Origin: Yersinia pekkanenii
Lineage (GTDB): Bacteria > Pseudomonadota > Gammaproteobacteria > Enterobacterales > Enterobacteriaceae
Assembly: GCF_001152565.1 (NCBI RefSeq)
Contig: NZ_CQAZ01000006.1
Span: 62,001-126,000 of the forward strand
Direction: 5' to 3'
Length of the DNA: 64,000 nucleotides
The position numbers were made by a program, and so were the translations under genes. The notes below the pieces were generated by a model. It saw only the letters and a program-made list of their open reading frames with translations. It had not been told where the DNA came from and searched no databases. Below, one piece after another: positions 10,601 through 19,059 of this stretch. The number at the start of each line of letters is the position of its first letter. The stretch's first letter is position 1.

Positions 10601-11044
10601 CTACCCCATCGGCAATGCCATCATAATGGCATCTTCACGCCCATTGGCACTCGGGTAATAGTTACTACGCACAGAAACCTCGTTAAAGCCCAGGCTCTCA
10701 TACAAGGCGATAGCACGTGTGTTTGAGGCCCGAACCTCAAGCCAAAGTGTGACGATATCACGTGTTGCCAACTGCTCAATCAGATGTTCAAGCAATAAAC
10801 GACCATAACCCTGACGCTGATACTGCGGATCAATGGCGATATTAAACAGTGTTGCTTCGTCCAATACAATTTGGGTAATGGCAAAACCGACCATTTGCTG
10901 ACTGACACTCAACTTAAAATTGAGGTAGCGTTCGCCCTGGTTGCTGATTAAGGTTTTTTCCGTCCACGGGAAAGCGTGGCTGGCTTGTTCAATTTGGTAC
11001 GCTGTGGCCAGATCGGCTGGCGTCAGGATAGAAATCTGTTTCAT
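10601..11044 (-). CDS. rimI: Ribosomal protein S18 alanine N-acetyltransferase RimI
   Basis: GNAT-fold acetyltransferase that acetylates the N-terminus of ribosomal protein S18. The 147-aa product shows HAFPWTEKTL, NQGERYLNF, LDEATLFNIAIDPQYQRQGYGRLLLEHLI (acetyl-CoA loop QRQGYG) and ALYESLGFNE. I use the ATG at 11044 (MKQISILTPADL). A longer frame to 11149 only reads through holD out of frame. It overlaps the end of holD by 56 nt and lacks a strong ribosome binding site, so translational coupling is likely. Confidence 0.95.
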   Translation of the reverse strand: MKQISILTPADLATAYQIEQASHAFPWTEKTLISNQGERYLNFKLSVSQQMVGFAITQIVLDEATLFNIAIDPQYQRQGYGRLLLEHLIEQLATRDIVTLWLEVRASNTRAIALYESLGFNEVSVRSNYYPSANGREDAIMMALPMG

Positions 11045-11426
11045 AATGACAAATCTGCTGCCAAAGTGCGCGCTTCGCGCTCGCGTCTTGATAAAGTCCG
11101 GCCAATGCCGGGCTGTGTAATTGTGCGCCCGCGACCGCAAGCGGTTCACTGATGCCCAACCGCCAACTGTTGCACTGCGTATCTTCCGGCAACATCGCTA
11201 CCCTATCCGGCGTCAAGGCAAAAGCCTGGCGGGGAGTCAGCCCCAGGCTGTGCAACACATCGCACAACAACGGGTCATCATATTCAGGGAGCTGGTGCGC
11301 GACGATAAGCAGACGGGTATTTTCGGGTAAGCGAATGGCAATTTCACCCTGTAAAACCGCCGGGCGGCGCAATGTCCACTGCGTAATACCAAGCTGTTGT
11401 AGCAGCAAGTCTCGTCTCGATGCCAT
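10989..11426 (-). CDS. holD: DNA polymerase III psi subunit HolD
   Basis: Psi subunit of the clamp loader, bridging chi (HolC) and the gamma complex. The 145-aa product starts MASRRDLLLQQLGITQW, the conserved chi-contacting N-terminus. It continues with LQGEIAIRLPENTRLLIV, DDPLLCDVL, CNSWRLGISEPL and ALWQQICHYE. Length is close to E. coli HolD. It is the upstream gene of the overlapping holD-rimI pair, divergent from rsmC. Confidence 0.93.
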   Translation of the reverse strand: MASRRDLLLQQLGITQWTLRRPAVLQGEIAIRLPENTRLLIVAHQLPEYDDPLLCDVLHSLGLTPRQAFALTPDRVAMLPEDTQCNSWRLGISEPLAVAGAQLHSPALAGLYQDASAKRALWQQICHYETDFYPDASRSGHSVPN

Positions 11427-11538
11427 GCTATTTCCTGTCAGACTGACCCGTAATTCGACGCTATGCTAGCAAACCCATCGAACATGCGCCAACAAACCTC
11501 TATAATCCCTGATCATATTCCTAAGGAGCCAAAGTCTG

Positions 11539-12582
11539 ATGTCAGCATTAACCCCAGCCAGTGAAGTGATACTGCGCCATAGTGATGAATTTATAGCCCG
11601 CCACGTGTTGTTTGCCGGTGATTTACAAGATGCGCTGCCAGCGCAGTTTGATGCAGCCGGGGTGCGGGTTCACACCAATCAATATCACCACTGGCAATTA
11701 CTGAACAATACGCTGGAAGAAAATGTGCAATTCGGTCTTTTGGCCACTGCCGAAATAGTGGCTGGCTGCGATACGCTGGTTTATTACTGGCCAAAAAGCA
11801 AACAGGAAGCCCAATTCCAACTGGCTAATCTGCTTTCCTTATTGCCCGTCGGCACCGATATTTTTGTGGTGGGCGAAAACCGTAGTGGCGTGCGCAGTGC
11901 CGAAGAAATGCTGTCAGATTTCGCGCAATTGACCAAGATAGACAGTGCCCGTCGCTGTGGCTTGTACCATGGCCGTTTGGATAAACAGCCAGAATTTGAT
12001 GCCGATGCCTGGTGGGAAAGCTATCAGGTGGGTGATGTGACGGTGAAAACGTTGCCGGGGGTATTCAGCCGTGATTCGCTGGATTCAGGCAGCTATCTGT
12101 TGCTGTCCACTTTCAGCGAGTCGTTTAAAGGCAACATACTGGATGTCGGTTGTGGTGCTGGCGTGTTGGCCTCGGTGCTGGCGCAGAAATTGCCAAAAAT
12201 CAAATGGACCCTAAGTGATGTATCCGCAGCAGCGATTGAATCCAGTCGAGCGACACTGGCGGCAAATAACATCGAGGCACCTGTGATTGCCAGCAATGTC
12301 TACTCCGACATTAAAGGCCGTTTCGAGATGATTATTTCGAATCCACCGTTCCATGACGGGATTCAAACCAGCCTGACGGCGGCTGAAATGTTGATCCGTG
12401 GTGCGACCGCTCACCTGCATGTGGGCGGTAAATTGCGTATCGTGGCGAACTCCTTCTTGCCTTATCCTGCACTGCTGGATGCCGCATTTGGCAGCCATGA
12501 AGTGCTGGCACAGAATGGCCGTTTTAAAGTGTATCAGGCAACCGTCGGGCGAGCGCCACGAGACGCTAAGAAAAAGCGTTAA
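11539..12582 (+). CDS. rsmC: 16S rRNA m2G1207 methyltransferase RsmC
   Basis: SAM-dependent guanine N2 methyltransferase for 16S rRNA position 1207. The 347-aa protein has an N-terminal substrate-recognition pseudo-MTase domain, then the catalytic Rossmann domain. In that domain [16 protein letters not shown] (motif I, residue about 198) and [13 protein letters not shown] (the N-PP-F catalytic motif, residue about 267) are visible. TAAGGAGCC precedes the ATG. The stop codon is 2 nt from the end of the convergent aldo/keto reductase gene, with no terminator between. Confidence 0.97.
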   Translation: MSALTPASEVILRHSDEFIARHVLFAGDLQDALPAQFDAAGVRVHTNQYHHWQLLNNTLEENVQFGLLATAEIVAGCDTLVYYWPKSKQEAQFQLANLLSLLPVGTDIFVVGENRSGVRSAEEMLSDFAQLTKIDSARRCGLYHGRLDKQPEFDADAWWESYQVGDVTVKTLPGVFSRDSLDSGSYLLLSTFSESFKGNILDVGCGAGVLASVLAQKLPKIKWTLSDVSAAAIESSRATLAANNIEAPVIASNVYSDIKGRFEMIISNPPFHDGIQTSLTAAEMLIRGATAHLHVGGKLRIVANSFLPYPALLDAAFGSHEVLAQNGRFKVYQATVGRAPRDAKKKR

Positions 12583-12584
12583 GA

Positions 12585-13577
12585 TCAGGCGTTAAGATGA
12601 GCCATCCCCTCCGCGCCGTAGCGTTCACCTGCTGCGGCATGGAACGGGAATACCGCATTCAGCGCCACCAATTCTTGCGGGCTGAGCACCACATCTAATG
12701 CCGCCAGGTTTTCTTCCAAATAAGTACGGCGTTTAGTCCCAGGAATTGGGACAATATATTTTCCCTGCGCCAGTACCCACGCCAAGGCTAATTGCGACGC
12801 TTTAACCCCTTTATCTTGCGCCATTTTCGTCACTGTATCGGCCAGAGCCAAATTTAAATAAAAGTTATCGCCTTGAAAACGTGGATTATTACGGCGGAAG
12901 TCATCAGCGGCTAAATCGTCCGGGCTGCGTATCGCACCGGTTAGAAAACCGCGCCCCAATGGGCTATAAGCCACAAACCCCACCCCTAACCGTTTGCAGG
13001 TTACCAGCACCGATGCTTCTGCATCTCGTGTCCACAGGGAGTATTCACTCTGCACCGCGGTAATCGGATGCACTTGATGGGCTTTTTCCAATGTTGATGC
13101 CGAGACTTCACTCAGGCCGATATAACGGATTTTACCCGCGGTGACCAAATCGGCTAACGTGCCAATCACATCTTCAATCGGCACACTCGGATCACCACGG
13201 TGCTGGTAATAAAGGTCAATGACATCAACACCTAATCGTTTCAGGCTGCCGTCAATCGACTGACGGATATAATCAGGATGGCTACTGACACCACGGACCG
13301 TCGGATCCTTCGGGTCACGCACAATACCGAACTTGGTGGCTAAAAACACCTGATCTCGTTTGCCTTTAATTGCTCGTCCAACCAACTCTTCATTGGTAAA
13401 CGGACCATACATGTCGGCGGTATCCAGCAGGGTAACACCCAGCTCCAGCGCTCGATGCAGGGTAGCAATGGACTCCGTGGCGTCCTGATTGGTGGAGTAA
13501 AAATCACTCATCCCCATGCAGCCAAGACCCAGCGCAGAGACCAGCGGACCATTAGAACCTAATTGACGTTGTTGCAT
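12585..13577 (-). CDS. Aldo/keto reductase
   Basis: NADPH-dependent oxidoreductase of the aldo/keto reductase superfamily, resembling the AKR13-type proteins. The product is 330 aa from ATG at 13577 ([20 protein letters not shown]), with GGGGAA 8 nt upstream. Longer frames to 13658 have no such signal. Catalytic tetrad residues are visible: LLDTADMYG (Asp, Tyr), FLATKFG (Lys) and [10 protein letters not shown] (His). The cofactor segments [11 protein letters not shown] and [15 protein letters not shown] are present. Substrate is unknown. The divergent LysR regulator starting 116 bp away may control it. Confidence 0.9.
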   Translation of the reverse strand: MQQRQLGSNGPLVSALGLGCMGMSDFYSTNQDATESIATLHRALELGVTLLDTADMYGPFTNEELVGRAIKGKRDQVFLATKFGIVRDPKDPTVRGVSSHPDYIRQSIDGSLKRLGVDVIDLYYQHRGDPSVPIEDVIGTLADLVTAGKIRYIGLSEVSASTLEKAHQVHPITAVQSEYSLWTRDAEASVLVTCKRLGVGFVAYSPLGRGFLTGAIRSPDDLAADDFRRNNPRFQGDNFYLNLALADTVTKMAQDKGVKASQLALAWVLAQGKYIVPIPGTKRRTYLEENLAALDVVLSPQELVALNAVFPFHAAAGERYGAEGMAHLNA

Positions 13578-13693
13578 TGTGATATTCCCCATGAGTGATG
13601 TCGGAAGAAAGTGTGGTTGTTTAGCTGAGAAAGATAAATAATGCAGATCACTCATCACTGTTCAAAAAACACCAACAATAGGCGAGTGCAACC

Positions 13694-14620
13694 ATGGACC
13701 AAATACAAGCCATGCGGATTTTTGTCCGTATTGTTGAATTGGGCAATTTCAGCCGGGCGGCAGAAAAGCTGCAATTACCCCGCGCGACGGTCAGCCACAC
13801 CTTAAAGCGCTTAGAGCAGCGCCTGGGGGTGCGTTTACTGGTACGAACCACCCGGCAGGTGAATATCACCACCGAAGGTACGCTGTATTACCAGCGCTGC
13901 CTGCAATTACTCTCAGCATTTGAACAGGCGGATTCACTGTTCAGCCACCAGCGGCTACAACCGGAAGGACGAGTGCGTATTGATATGCCACATTCGCTAG
14001 CCCGTAATGTTGTGATCCCAGCGCTAAGTGACTTTTATCAGCGCTATCCTCATATCACACTGGCACTGGGAGCAAATGACAGCACTATTGATCTGATGCG
14101 TGAAGGCGTGGATTGTGTTTTACGTGCCTGGCTGCCCCACGATGAGCAATTAGCGGTGCGGAATATTGGTCAACAACCACAAATAACCTGCGCGTCACCG
14201 GCTTATCTGGCGCGATATGGTGCCCCTGAGTCGTTAGATGATTTGGCTGGCCATCAGGCCGTCGGCTATTTCTCGCAACATAATGGCCGTGATTACCCGT
14301 TAGAGTTTGTTTATCTGGGCAAGGCAGAGAGCCGTGTTTTACCCGCAATCTTAAGTGTTAATGGTGCCGATGCTTATATTGCAGCAGGTACCGCAGGCTT
14401 GGGGCTAATTCAGGTTCCGACGCAAGGTATTCAACGCCAATTAGCACAAGGCGAACTGGTTGAAGTCCTCCCCCTCTGCCCTCCGCCTGCGATGCCACTG
14501 TTTATTATGTTCCCACCGGGGCGTTTTCTGGCCCCCAGAGTCAGAGTATTGATTGACTGGCTGATTGAGCTATTTGCACATTACCCACCCGTACTGCCCA
14601 GCATAAAGAGCAAAGCTTAA
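13694..14620 (+). CDS. LysR-family transcriptional regulator
   Basis: A 308-aa LysR-type regulator. The N-terminal winged HTH at residues about 5-64 contains GNFSRAAEKLQLPRATVSHT and RLLVRTTRQVNITTEG. A LysR substrate-binding domain follows (GRVRIDMPHSLARNVV, YRRYPHITL-like segment, DCVLRAWLPHDEQL). It is divergent from the aldo/keto reductase gene, the usual arrangement for a LysR regulator and its target. No ligand can be inferred. Confidence 0.9.
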   Translation: MDQIQAMRIFVRIVELGNFSRAAEKLQLPRATVSHTLKRLEQRLGVRLLVRTTRQVNITTEGTLYYQRCLQLLSAFEQADSLFSHQRLQPEGRVRIDMPHSLARNVVIPALSDFYQRYPHITLALGANDSTIDLMREGVDCVLRAWLPHDEQLAVRNIGQQPQITCASPAYLARYGAPESLDDLAGHQAVGYFSQHNGRDYPLEFVYLGKAESRVLPAILSVNGADAYIAAGTAGLGLIQVPTQGIQRQLAQGELVEVLPLCPPPAMPLFIMFPPGRFLAPRVRVLIDWLIELFAHYPPVLPSIKSKA

Positions 14621-14774
14621 AATGGGTCATACTTCAGTAATCAAATCAATTGATCAACATATGATGTTTTTTACAGCAAACGTTCCGCTTAGGGGAAATA
14701 AGTATTGACCTGAACGCGAAAATCTCTAGAATTCGCCCCCGTGGTTGTATTAAAAAAAGTCATGTTTCCGGTAC

Positions 14775-14861
14775 GCGATGGTGGCGGAATTGGTAGACGC
14801 GCTAGCTTCAGGTGTTAGTGTTCTTACGGACGTGAGGGTTCAAGTCCCTCCCTTCGCACCA
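14775..14861 (+). tRNA. tRNA-Leu(CAG), copy 1
   Basis: An 87-nt tRNA with encoded CCA, D-loop AATTGGTAGACG, anticodon CAG in GCTTCAGGTGT, the long class II variable arm (TGTTCTTACGGACGTG) and T-arm GAGGGTTCAAGTCCCTC. Acceptor stem GCGATGG/CCTTCGC has one T-T mismatch at 5-68. It is closely similar to the E. coli leuQPV genes. Confidence 0.97.
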
Positions 14862-14888
14862 AACAGTCTTTTTAAACCATTTGTAGTA

Positions 14889-15015
14889 CCTACCCAAAGT
14901 GATTGATGTTACAGGCAGGCAGCAAGCAAACGCGTCCTGATGAGCTTACTCAAGTAAGTGATTTGGGTGAGAGAGTGTCGCTAACACCGCTGTAGCTTCA
15001 AGTACGAAGGGTATA
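14889..15015 (+). repeat. ERIC-type repeat between tRNA-Leu copies 1 and 2
   Basis: About 127 bp with the ERIC landmarks in order: TACCCAAAGTGATTGATGTT, GAGCTTACTCAAGTAAGTGA, TTTGGGTGAG, and the end GCTTCAAGTACGAAGGGTATA split across the 3' side. It is a non-coding imperfect palindrome dispersed in enteric genomes. Three further copies lie in this window. Confidence 0.85.
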
Positions 15016-15036
15016 GATTTATATTACACAGCACAT

Positions 15037-15123
15037 GCGATGGTGGCGGAATTGGTAGACGCGCTAGCTTCAGGTGTTAGTGTTCTTACGGACGTGAGGG
15101 TTCAAGTCCCTCCCTTCGCACCA
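15037..15123 (+). tRNA. tRNA-Leu(CAG), copy 2
   Basis: Identical over 87 nt to copy 1, including the encoded CCA and the 5-68 T-T mismatch. It is separated from copy 1 by the ERIC element, so the spacer is much longer than the one before copy 3. Confidence 0.97.
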
Positions 15124-15194
15124 AGCTGGTGATATAAATCATAAAAATATCATGCCATTCAATATTGGCTGATAAGCAGTTAGAAATCATTTGG

Positions 15195-15281
15195 GCGATG
15201 GTGGCGGAATTGGTAGACGCGCTAGCTTCAGGTGTTAGTGTTCTTACGGACGTGAGGGTTCAAGTCCCTCCCTTCGCACCA
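15195..15281 (+). tRNA. tRNA-Leu(CAG), copy 3
   Basis: Third identical 87-nt copy, 71 bp after copy 2. Probably processed from one transcript with the others. Confidence 0.97.
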
Positions 15282-15344
15282 CAATGATTTCAACTCGTTG
15301 TCATAACAGCATGATTTAACTCCCTGCTTCATCGCAATATTCTG

Positions 15345-15629
15345 TCAATACACCCCACTGTGCATCAATACCGCAACCATGCCGCCCAATAGCGCCAAAC
15401 AAGATGGCAATAATAGAAAATGCCGCAACCGAGCATGATACAACATCACAATGGTTGCCAGCATCGCTATCACTATCAGTATCCGCAATTGACCAACGCT
15501 GATATCCGCCCATCCCAGCACCGGTAGGAAAGCAAAAGGCAGCAATATCCCCCAGCCACTGGACATACTGCGGCTCAATGCCCCACCGATACCCCACCAA
15601 CGGTAAGCGGCTAATCTGGCTGTAATCAT
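15345..15629 (-). CDS. yjjZ: Small membrane protein, DUF1435 (YjjZ-like)
   Basis: A 94-aa hydrophobic protein: SSGWGILLPFAFLPVLGWAD, ILIVIAMLATIVMLYHARLRHFLLLPSC split over two helices, and a last helix LALLGGMVAVLM. It matches my memory of E. coli YjjZ, which also lies near the leu tRNA cluster. Start ATG at 15629 has AGGTG upstream; an internal ATG (MSSGWG) would give the shorter E. coli-like form. A near-consensus Fur box sits 20 bp upstream, so iron repression is likely. Function is unknown. Confidence 0.7.
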   Translation of the reverse strand: MITARLAAYRWWGIGGALSRSMSSGWGILLPFAFLPVLGWADISVGQLRILIVIAMLATIVMLYHARLRHFLLLPSCLALLGGMVAVLMHSGVY

Positions 15630-15648
15630 AAGGACACCTAACTCAAGT

Positions 15649-15667
15649 GATAATGATAACCAATATC
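15649..15667. promoter_or_regulatory. Fur box upstream of the yjjZ-like gene
   Basis: GATAATGATAACCAATATC matches 17 of 19 positions of the classical Fur box GATAATGATAATCATTATC. Its edge is 20 bp upstream of the DUF1435 ATG on the minus strand. The rest of 15668-15929 is AT-rich and presumably holds the divergent promoter for the diguanylate cyclase. Confidence 0.8.
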
Positions 15668-15929
15668 ATATAACACTCCGTGGCAGTCTGCATCATGAAG
15701 TTATAGACAACGAGCACGGTTGCGACGTCAAGTAAGAAACATCATGATGACAGGCTGAAACAAAAATGGTAATTTTAACTAAGAAAATTCCCAAATCGAT
15801 TTCAAAACGCTTCAAACAAAAATAATTACTAAGAAAAACCATTTATCGTGATGCTAGAATAATATGGCATCATGAAGATATTATTTATTTGTCTACTGAC
15901 AGCACGACATTCCGCAGAGTGAATTAAAT

Positions 15930-17012
15930 ATGAATAGCCATTCCTACGATCAGCTTCTGAAAAGTAAGCATCGGCTCTCTTTGTTACTTTTTCTATTTCT
16001 TAATGCATCGTCATCCATTTTTAGTATGATATTACCTTCACCTGAAACACCGGCAGTGACATTACCGATTGTGATGATCACGATTATCAGCCTGAGTGCC
16101 GCACTCTATTTAATTTTCATTTCGAAGAATTATGCCGATAAATTGAATTTATTTTCAATTATCATGGGCGTGCTATGGGCCTGGCAGATCATTCTAAAAT
16201 ACGAATATCTGGGTACTAATGAAAATAACTACTTATTGCTCAGCCTGTTTATGATCTTCTTTATCAGCACCATTGCGCTGTCTGATAACTTTCTCGCCTT
16301 TTGTCTGCATACCGCACCCTCTGCATTAACTGTTATTTTACTGGATGATTTCCAAAATATTTTCCGCATAATATTCACTATTATGCTGCCACTGATTGGC
16401 TTTTATTTACATCATTTGATGTTGCGGCGCAGCGATGACTTTACCCGCAAACTCGTCGCACACCTTTATAATGAAAGAGAAAAATTCAGTGATTTGAGTA
16501 TGATAGATCCCTTGACCGGCTTATATAATCGTCGTGGTCTGGAAAATAAACTTGAGACACTATTAGCCCAGTCTCCCGTCAATCATTACGTACTGTTACT
16601 CGATATCGATCATTTTAAAGCCTATAACGACAACTATGGCCACACCATGGGAGATCAAGCTTTGGTTCGCGTTGCTGCCGCTATTCGTGATGCTGTTCGT
16701 TCACGGGATATCGTGGTGCGCTACGGTGGTGAAGAGTTTTTGGTGCTGCTGACACATGTGAGTGAGGAGTATGCCAGCCAGTTGGCTGAACGAGTACGTC
16801 AACGGGTTTTAGGTCTTGATATTCCACATGTATTCAACCATAAAGTCTCTACTACCGTTACCCTGAGTGCAGGTATTTCTCCGCTGCAAGCCCATGATCT
16901 GGCCTCCTCGCTTAAAGCCGCAGATGAGGCACTTTACCGGGCTAAAAAGGATGGACGGAATAAGGTTGCCTTTGCTGGGGAGCAATTATCAAAGGTGGAA
17001 TCTTCATCTTGA
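15930..17012 (+). CDS. Membrane-anchored diguanylate cyclase (GGEEF)
   Basis: Synthesises cyclic-di-GMP. The first about 165 of 360 residues form five to six hydrophobic helices (LSLLLFLFLNASSSIFSMIL onward) with no recognised sensor motif. The GGDEF domain runs from about residue 190 (DPLTGLYNRRGL) to 350. The active-site loop RYGGEEF is near residue 265. The product-inhibition I-site RSRD lies exactly five residues before it, so both catalysis and feedback inhibition are likely. DIDHFKAYNDNYGH carries the metal-binding Asp. Length and topology recall Yersinia HmsT-like cyclases, but I cannot assign it by name. Confidence 0.93.
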   Translation: MNSHSYDQLLKSKHRLSLLLFLFLNASSSIFSMILPSPETPAVTLPIVMITIISLSAALYLIFISKNYADKLNLFSIIMGVLWAWQIILKYEYLGTNENNYLLLSLFMIFFISTIALSDNFLAFCLHTAPSALTVILLDDFQNIFRIIFTIMLPLIGFYLHHLMLRRSDDFTRKLVAHLYNEREKFSDLSMIDPLTGLYNRRGLENKLETLLAQSPVNHYVLLLDIDHFKAYNDNYGHTMGDQALVRVAAAIRDAVRSRDIVVRYGGEEFLVLLTHVSEEYASQLAERVRQRVLGLDIPHVFNHKVSTTVTLSAGISPLQAHDLASSLKAADEALYRAKKDGRNKVAFAGEQLSKVESSS

Positions 17013-17021
17013 TTAAATGAC

Positions 17022-17056
17022 GGAGCACCTTAATGTGCTCAATTATTACTTTTTGT
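17022..17056 (+). terminator. Intrinsic terminator after the diguanylate cyclase gene
   Basis: GAGCAC (17023-17028), six-nt loop, GTGCTC (17035-17040), then an AT-rich tract ending in CTTTTTG. It lies 11 nt after the stop codon. Confidence 0.65.
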
Positions 17057-17333
17057 TTCATGGTTGATTTTAATACTACGGCATTACATTCCACTACTCG
17101 TCTGTTATTAAACCATGATATAACATATGAAAAAATAAATTACTGGCTTATCTGTTGGTAGATAATATCTATTTAAGTGAATCACTCTCCTCCGCCAAAG
17201 CAGAAAGTAATTATTTTTTGAGCAATAAACAACTCTCTTATTTCTATCCCTATGCCACCTGTCATCCAACTGATGTCAGTTTCTCCGCAGTAGTAGGACT
17301 TGAATAATATTCATATTCAGCAATACCGAATAC

Positions 17334-17352
17334 AATAATGATTATCATTTAT
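17334..17352. promoter_or_regulatory. Fur-like palindrome in a gene-free stretch
   Basis: AATAATGATTATCATTTAT contains the perfect palindrome AATGATTATCATT and matches 14 of 19 Fur-box positions. No intact gene is adjacent. The stretch 17057-17640 holds no gene I can support and reads like eroded coding DNA, so this may be a leftover operator. Confidence 0.4.
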
Positions 17353-17640
17353 ATGGCAATAGGGCATTCAGACAAAGTCTAGGTTTGGTAAGAAGCTCTC
17401 TACCGGAAATACCGAACGGTGCCTGCAACACGGGTTGTTGTCCTTACCCATGTTAGAATGAACAATCTTTCAAGGCGACCGGTTCATTCAGTGAAAAACA
17501 ATAACCGGTGAAAAACGCTAACCAGTCAAAAAACCAGCAACGAATGATCATTAACGGTATCGCCAAAATGCTGTTGGCGCAAAATAGACTGATTCCACCG
17601 AGCCAAATGCATTGGCGGTACTCAGCTTCTGAGGTGCTGA

Positions 17641-17890
17641 ATGAGCAACACTGAGCCGGTCATCACTCCCGCGCTAACTGATTCTTGGCTGCGCTGCCAA
17701 AAACTGATGTAATCCACTCAATGGCACCAGATATGCCACCGCCTCAACCAGTCTTATCACTGCAAGAATTAGAAAGACAGGCGATTATTCGCACAGCATT
17801 GGTATGCCAGGGCCAGCTTAATGAAATGGCGGTCTTATTAGGAATAGGCCGAACAATAGTACTTTGTCCAGAAAACAATTGGCATGATAT
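17641..17890 (+). pseudogene. dhaR: Remnant of dhaR (sigma-54-type activator of the dha operon)
   Basis: Two ends of DhaR survive. From 17641 the frame reads MSNTEPVITPALTDSW then LRCQKLM before a stop, matching the DhaR N-terminus (SWERCNKLM in E. coli as I recall). From about 17752 another frame reads LSLQELERQAIIRTA, then QLNEMAVLLGIGRT, the Fis-type C-terminal HTH (E. coli EVEKEAIINAA and EMSALLGIGRTTLWRK). After GIGRT a further small frame change recovers STLSRKQ. Roughly 550 or more codons between the two ends are gone. The assignment rests on remembered E. coli sequence. The dha operon it would control is 8 kb away across the biosynthetic cluster. Confidence 0.75.
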
Positions 17891-18192
17891 GACTCTTAGC
17901 TATTAACCTCCCCTCTAATTAAGTTAACTTACGTTATTATCTGTAAACGTTACAACTCCATATAACATTAAAAAATAAGCATCATTAATAACGCATAATT
18001 AGCTTAATATATATACCAATACGTTTTATAAAAGCTTGCCGAAAAGAGATCTTTGATATATAAAAATAAATAACTTGCGAATTTAATTAAACTAACAACG
18101 CAGTTAATTGCAATAAACATATAAAACATTGCATAACTTATTTTTATTAATATGAATAGTCAATAATAAATTAGGGATAGAGGATATAAATC

Positions 18193-19059
18193 ATGGGAGT
18201 GAAATATAAAATCATTAAGTTCAATATCAATGAGTTTGGCATGAATATAAACTCACTTAAAAAGGAGTTATCATTTGAATCATTAGCATGGGATACTAAT
18301 GATATAAAAATATCTCAATTAAAATTTTTAATAAAAAAACATCACCATGATACCAACCTGATTTTACAGGAGGCACAACACTATCTTGATGATGAGTCTC
18401 CCCCTGAAACCATTCAAAATTTCATATCACTATTATCTGCATCAGATAAAAAAATTTTTTATTCCTATAAACCTTTTAGGAAAAGAGGAATTAGCCAGTT
18501 CATAGTTAAACGTGTCAATAATAAATGGGAAATAAATAATGTTGAACTCTCTGAGTTAACCGCCTTTAGACAGCATGCTGACCACCAGTTAGACTTAAGG
18601 AAGTTAATACGTAAATTCCCACCAATACCGCCAGAAATAAGTCACTCACCTTCATTAAAAAAACTCATTAAAAATTTTGTAGCCATGTTATGTGAGTGCG
18701 AACCTCAAGTAAAAATAAAAGAAGTCAAAATAATTTGCCATCAAATATCTTTAATTATTGATCATACAACAAATTCAGCCTGTAATTCTCCCGAGGGCTT
18801 ACATCAGGACGGGAGCGACTACATTGTATCAGCACTGGTAATTGACAAACATAATATGGAAGGTGGAACGAGCAAACTCTACTGTACTGAAAGAAATGAA
18901 TTTATTAAATCACATACCCTGGATTGCGGTGAGGGTCTCTTTCATATCGATAAGAACTCGACAATTTGGCACATGGTCACACCTATAAAATTAAACGACC
19001 CATCAATAAAAATAGGTTACCGAAATATACTAGGGTTTGACTTCAACTATATATCGTGA
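18193..19059 (+). CDS. 2OG-Fe(II) dioxygenase, free amino-acid hydroxylase family
   Basis: A 288-aa protein whose C-terminal half fits the 2OG-Fe_Oxy_2 family, which contains free-amino-acid hydroxylases such as isoleucine 4-hydroxylase. Visible motif: SPEGLHQDGSDYIVSALVID (iron ligands His and Asp of HxD), HNMEGGTSKLYC, then FHIDKNSTIWHMVTPI (distal His) and GYRNILGFDF (2OG-binding Arg). The N-terminal about 130 residues are unfamiliar and Lys/Asn-rich. It is the first gene of a tight plus-strand operon. The upstream 17907-18192 is very AT-rich, with GAGGATATAAATC before the ATG. Substrate unknown; a free or carrier-bound amino acid would be the family-based guess. Confidence 0.8.
   Translation: MGVKYKIIKFNINEFGMNINSLKKELSFESLAWDTNDIKISQLKFLIKKHHHDTNLILQEAQHYLDDESPPETIQNFISLLSASDKKIFYSYKPFRKRGISQFIVKRVNNKWEINNVELSELTAFRQHADHQLDLRKLIRKFPPIPPEISHSPSLKKLIKNFVAMLCECEPQVKIKEVKIICHQISLIIDHTTNSACNSPEGLHQDGSDYIVSALVIDKHNMEGGTSKLYCTERNEFIKSHTLDCGEGLFHIDKNSTIWHMVTPIKLNDPSIKIGYRNILGFDFNYIS

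Noticed and set aside
14775-15281. tRNA-Leu cluster as the attachment site of an island
   Set aside because: No integrase gene and no repeat of the tRNA 3' end beyond the cluster; the AT-rich genes begin 3 kb away.
15316-15600. Alternative 94-codon frame overlapping the yjjZ-like gene on the same strand
   Set aside because: The other frame matches DUF1435 and has the ribosome binding site; this one is a shadow.
18140-18170. A short ATG frame (MNSQ) before the dioxygenase as a precursor peptide for cluster 1
   Set aside because: Only four codons and no ribosome binding site.
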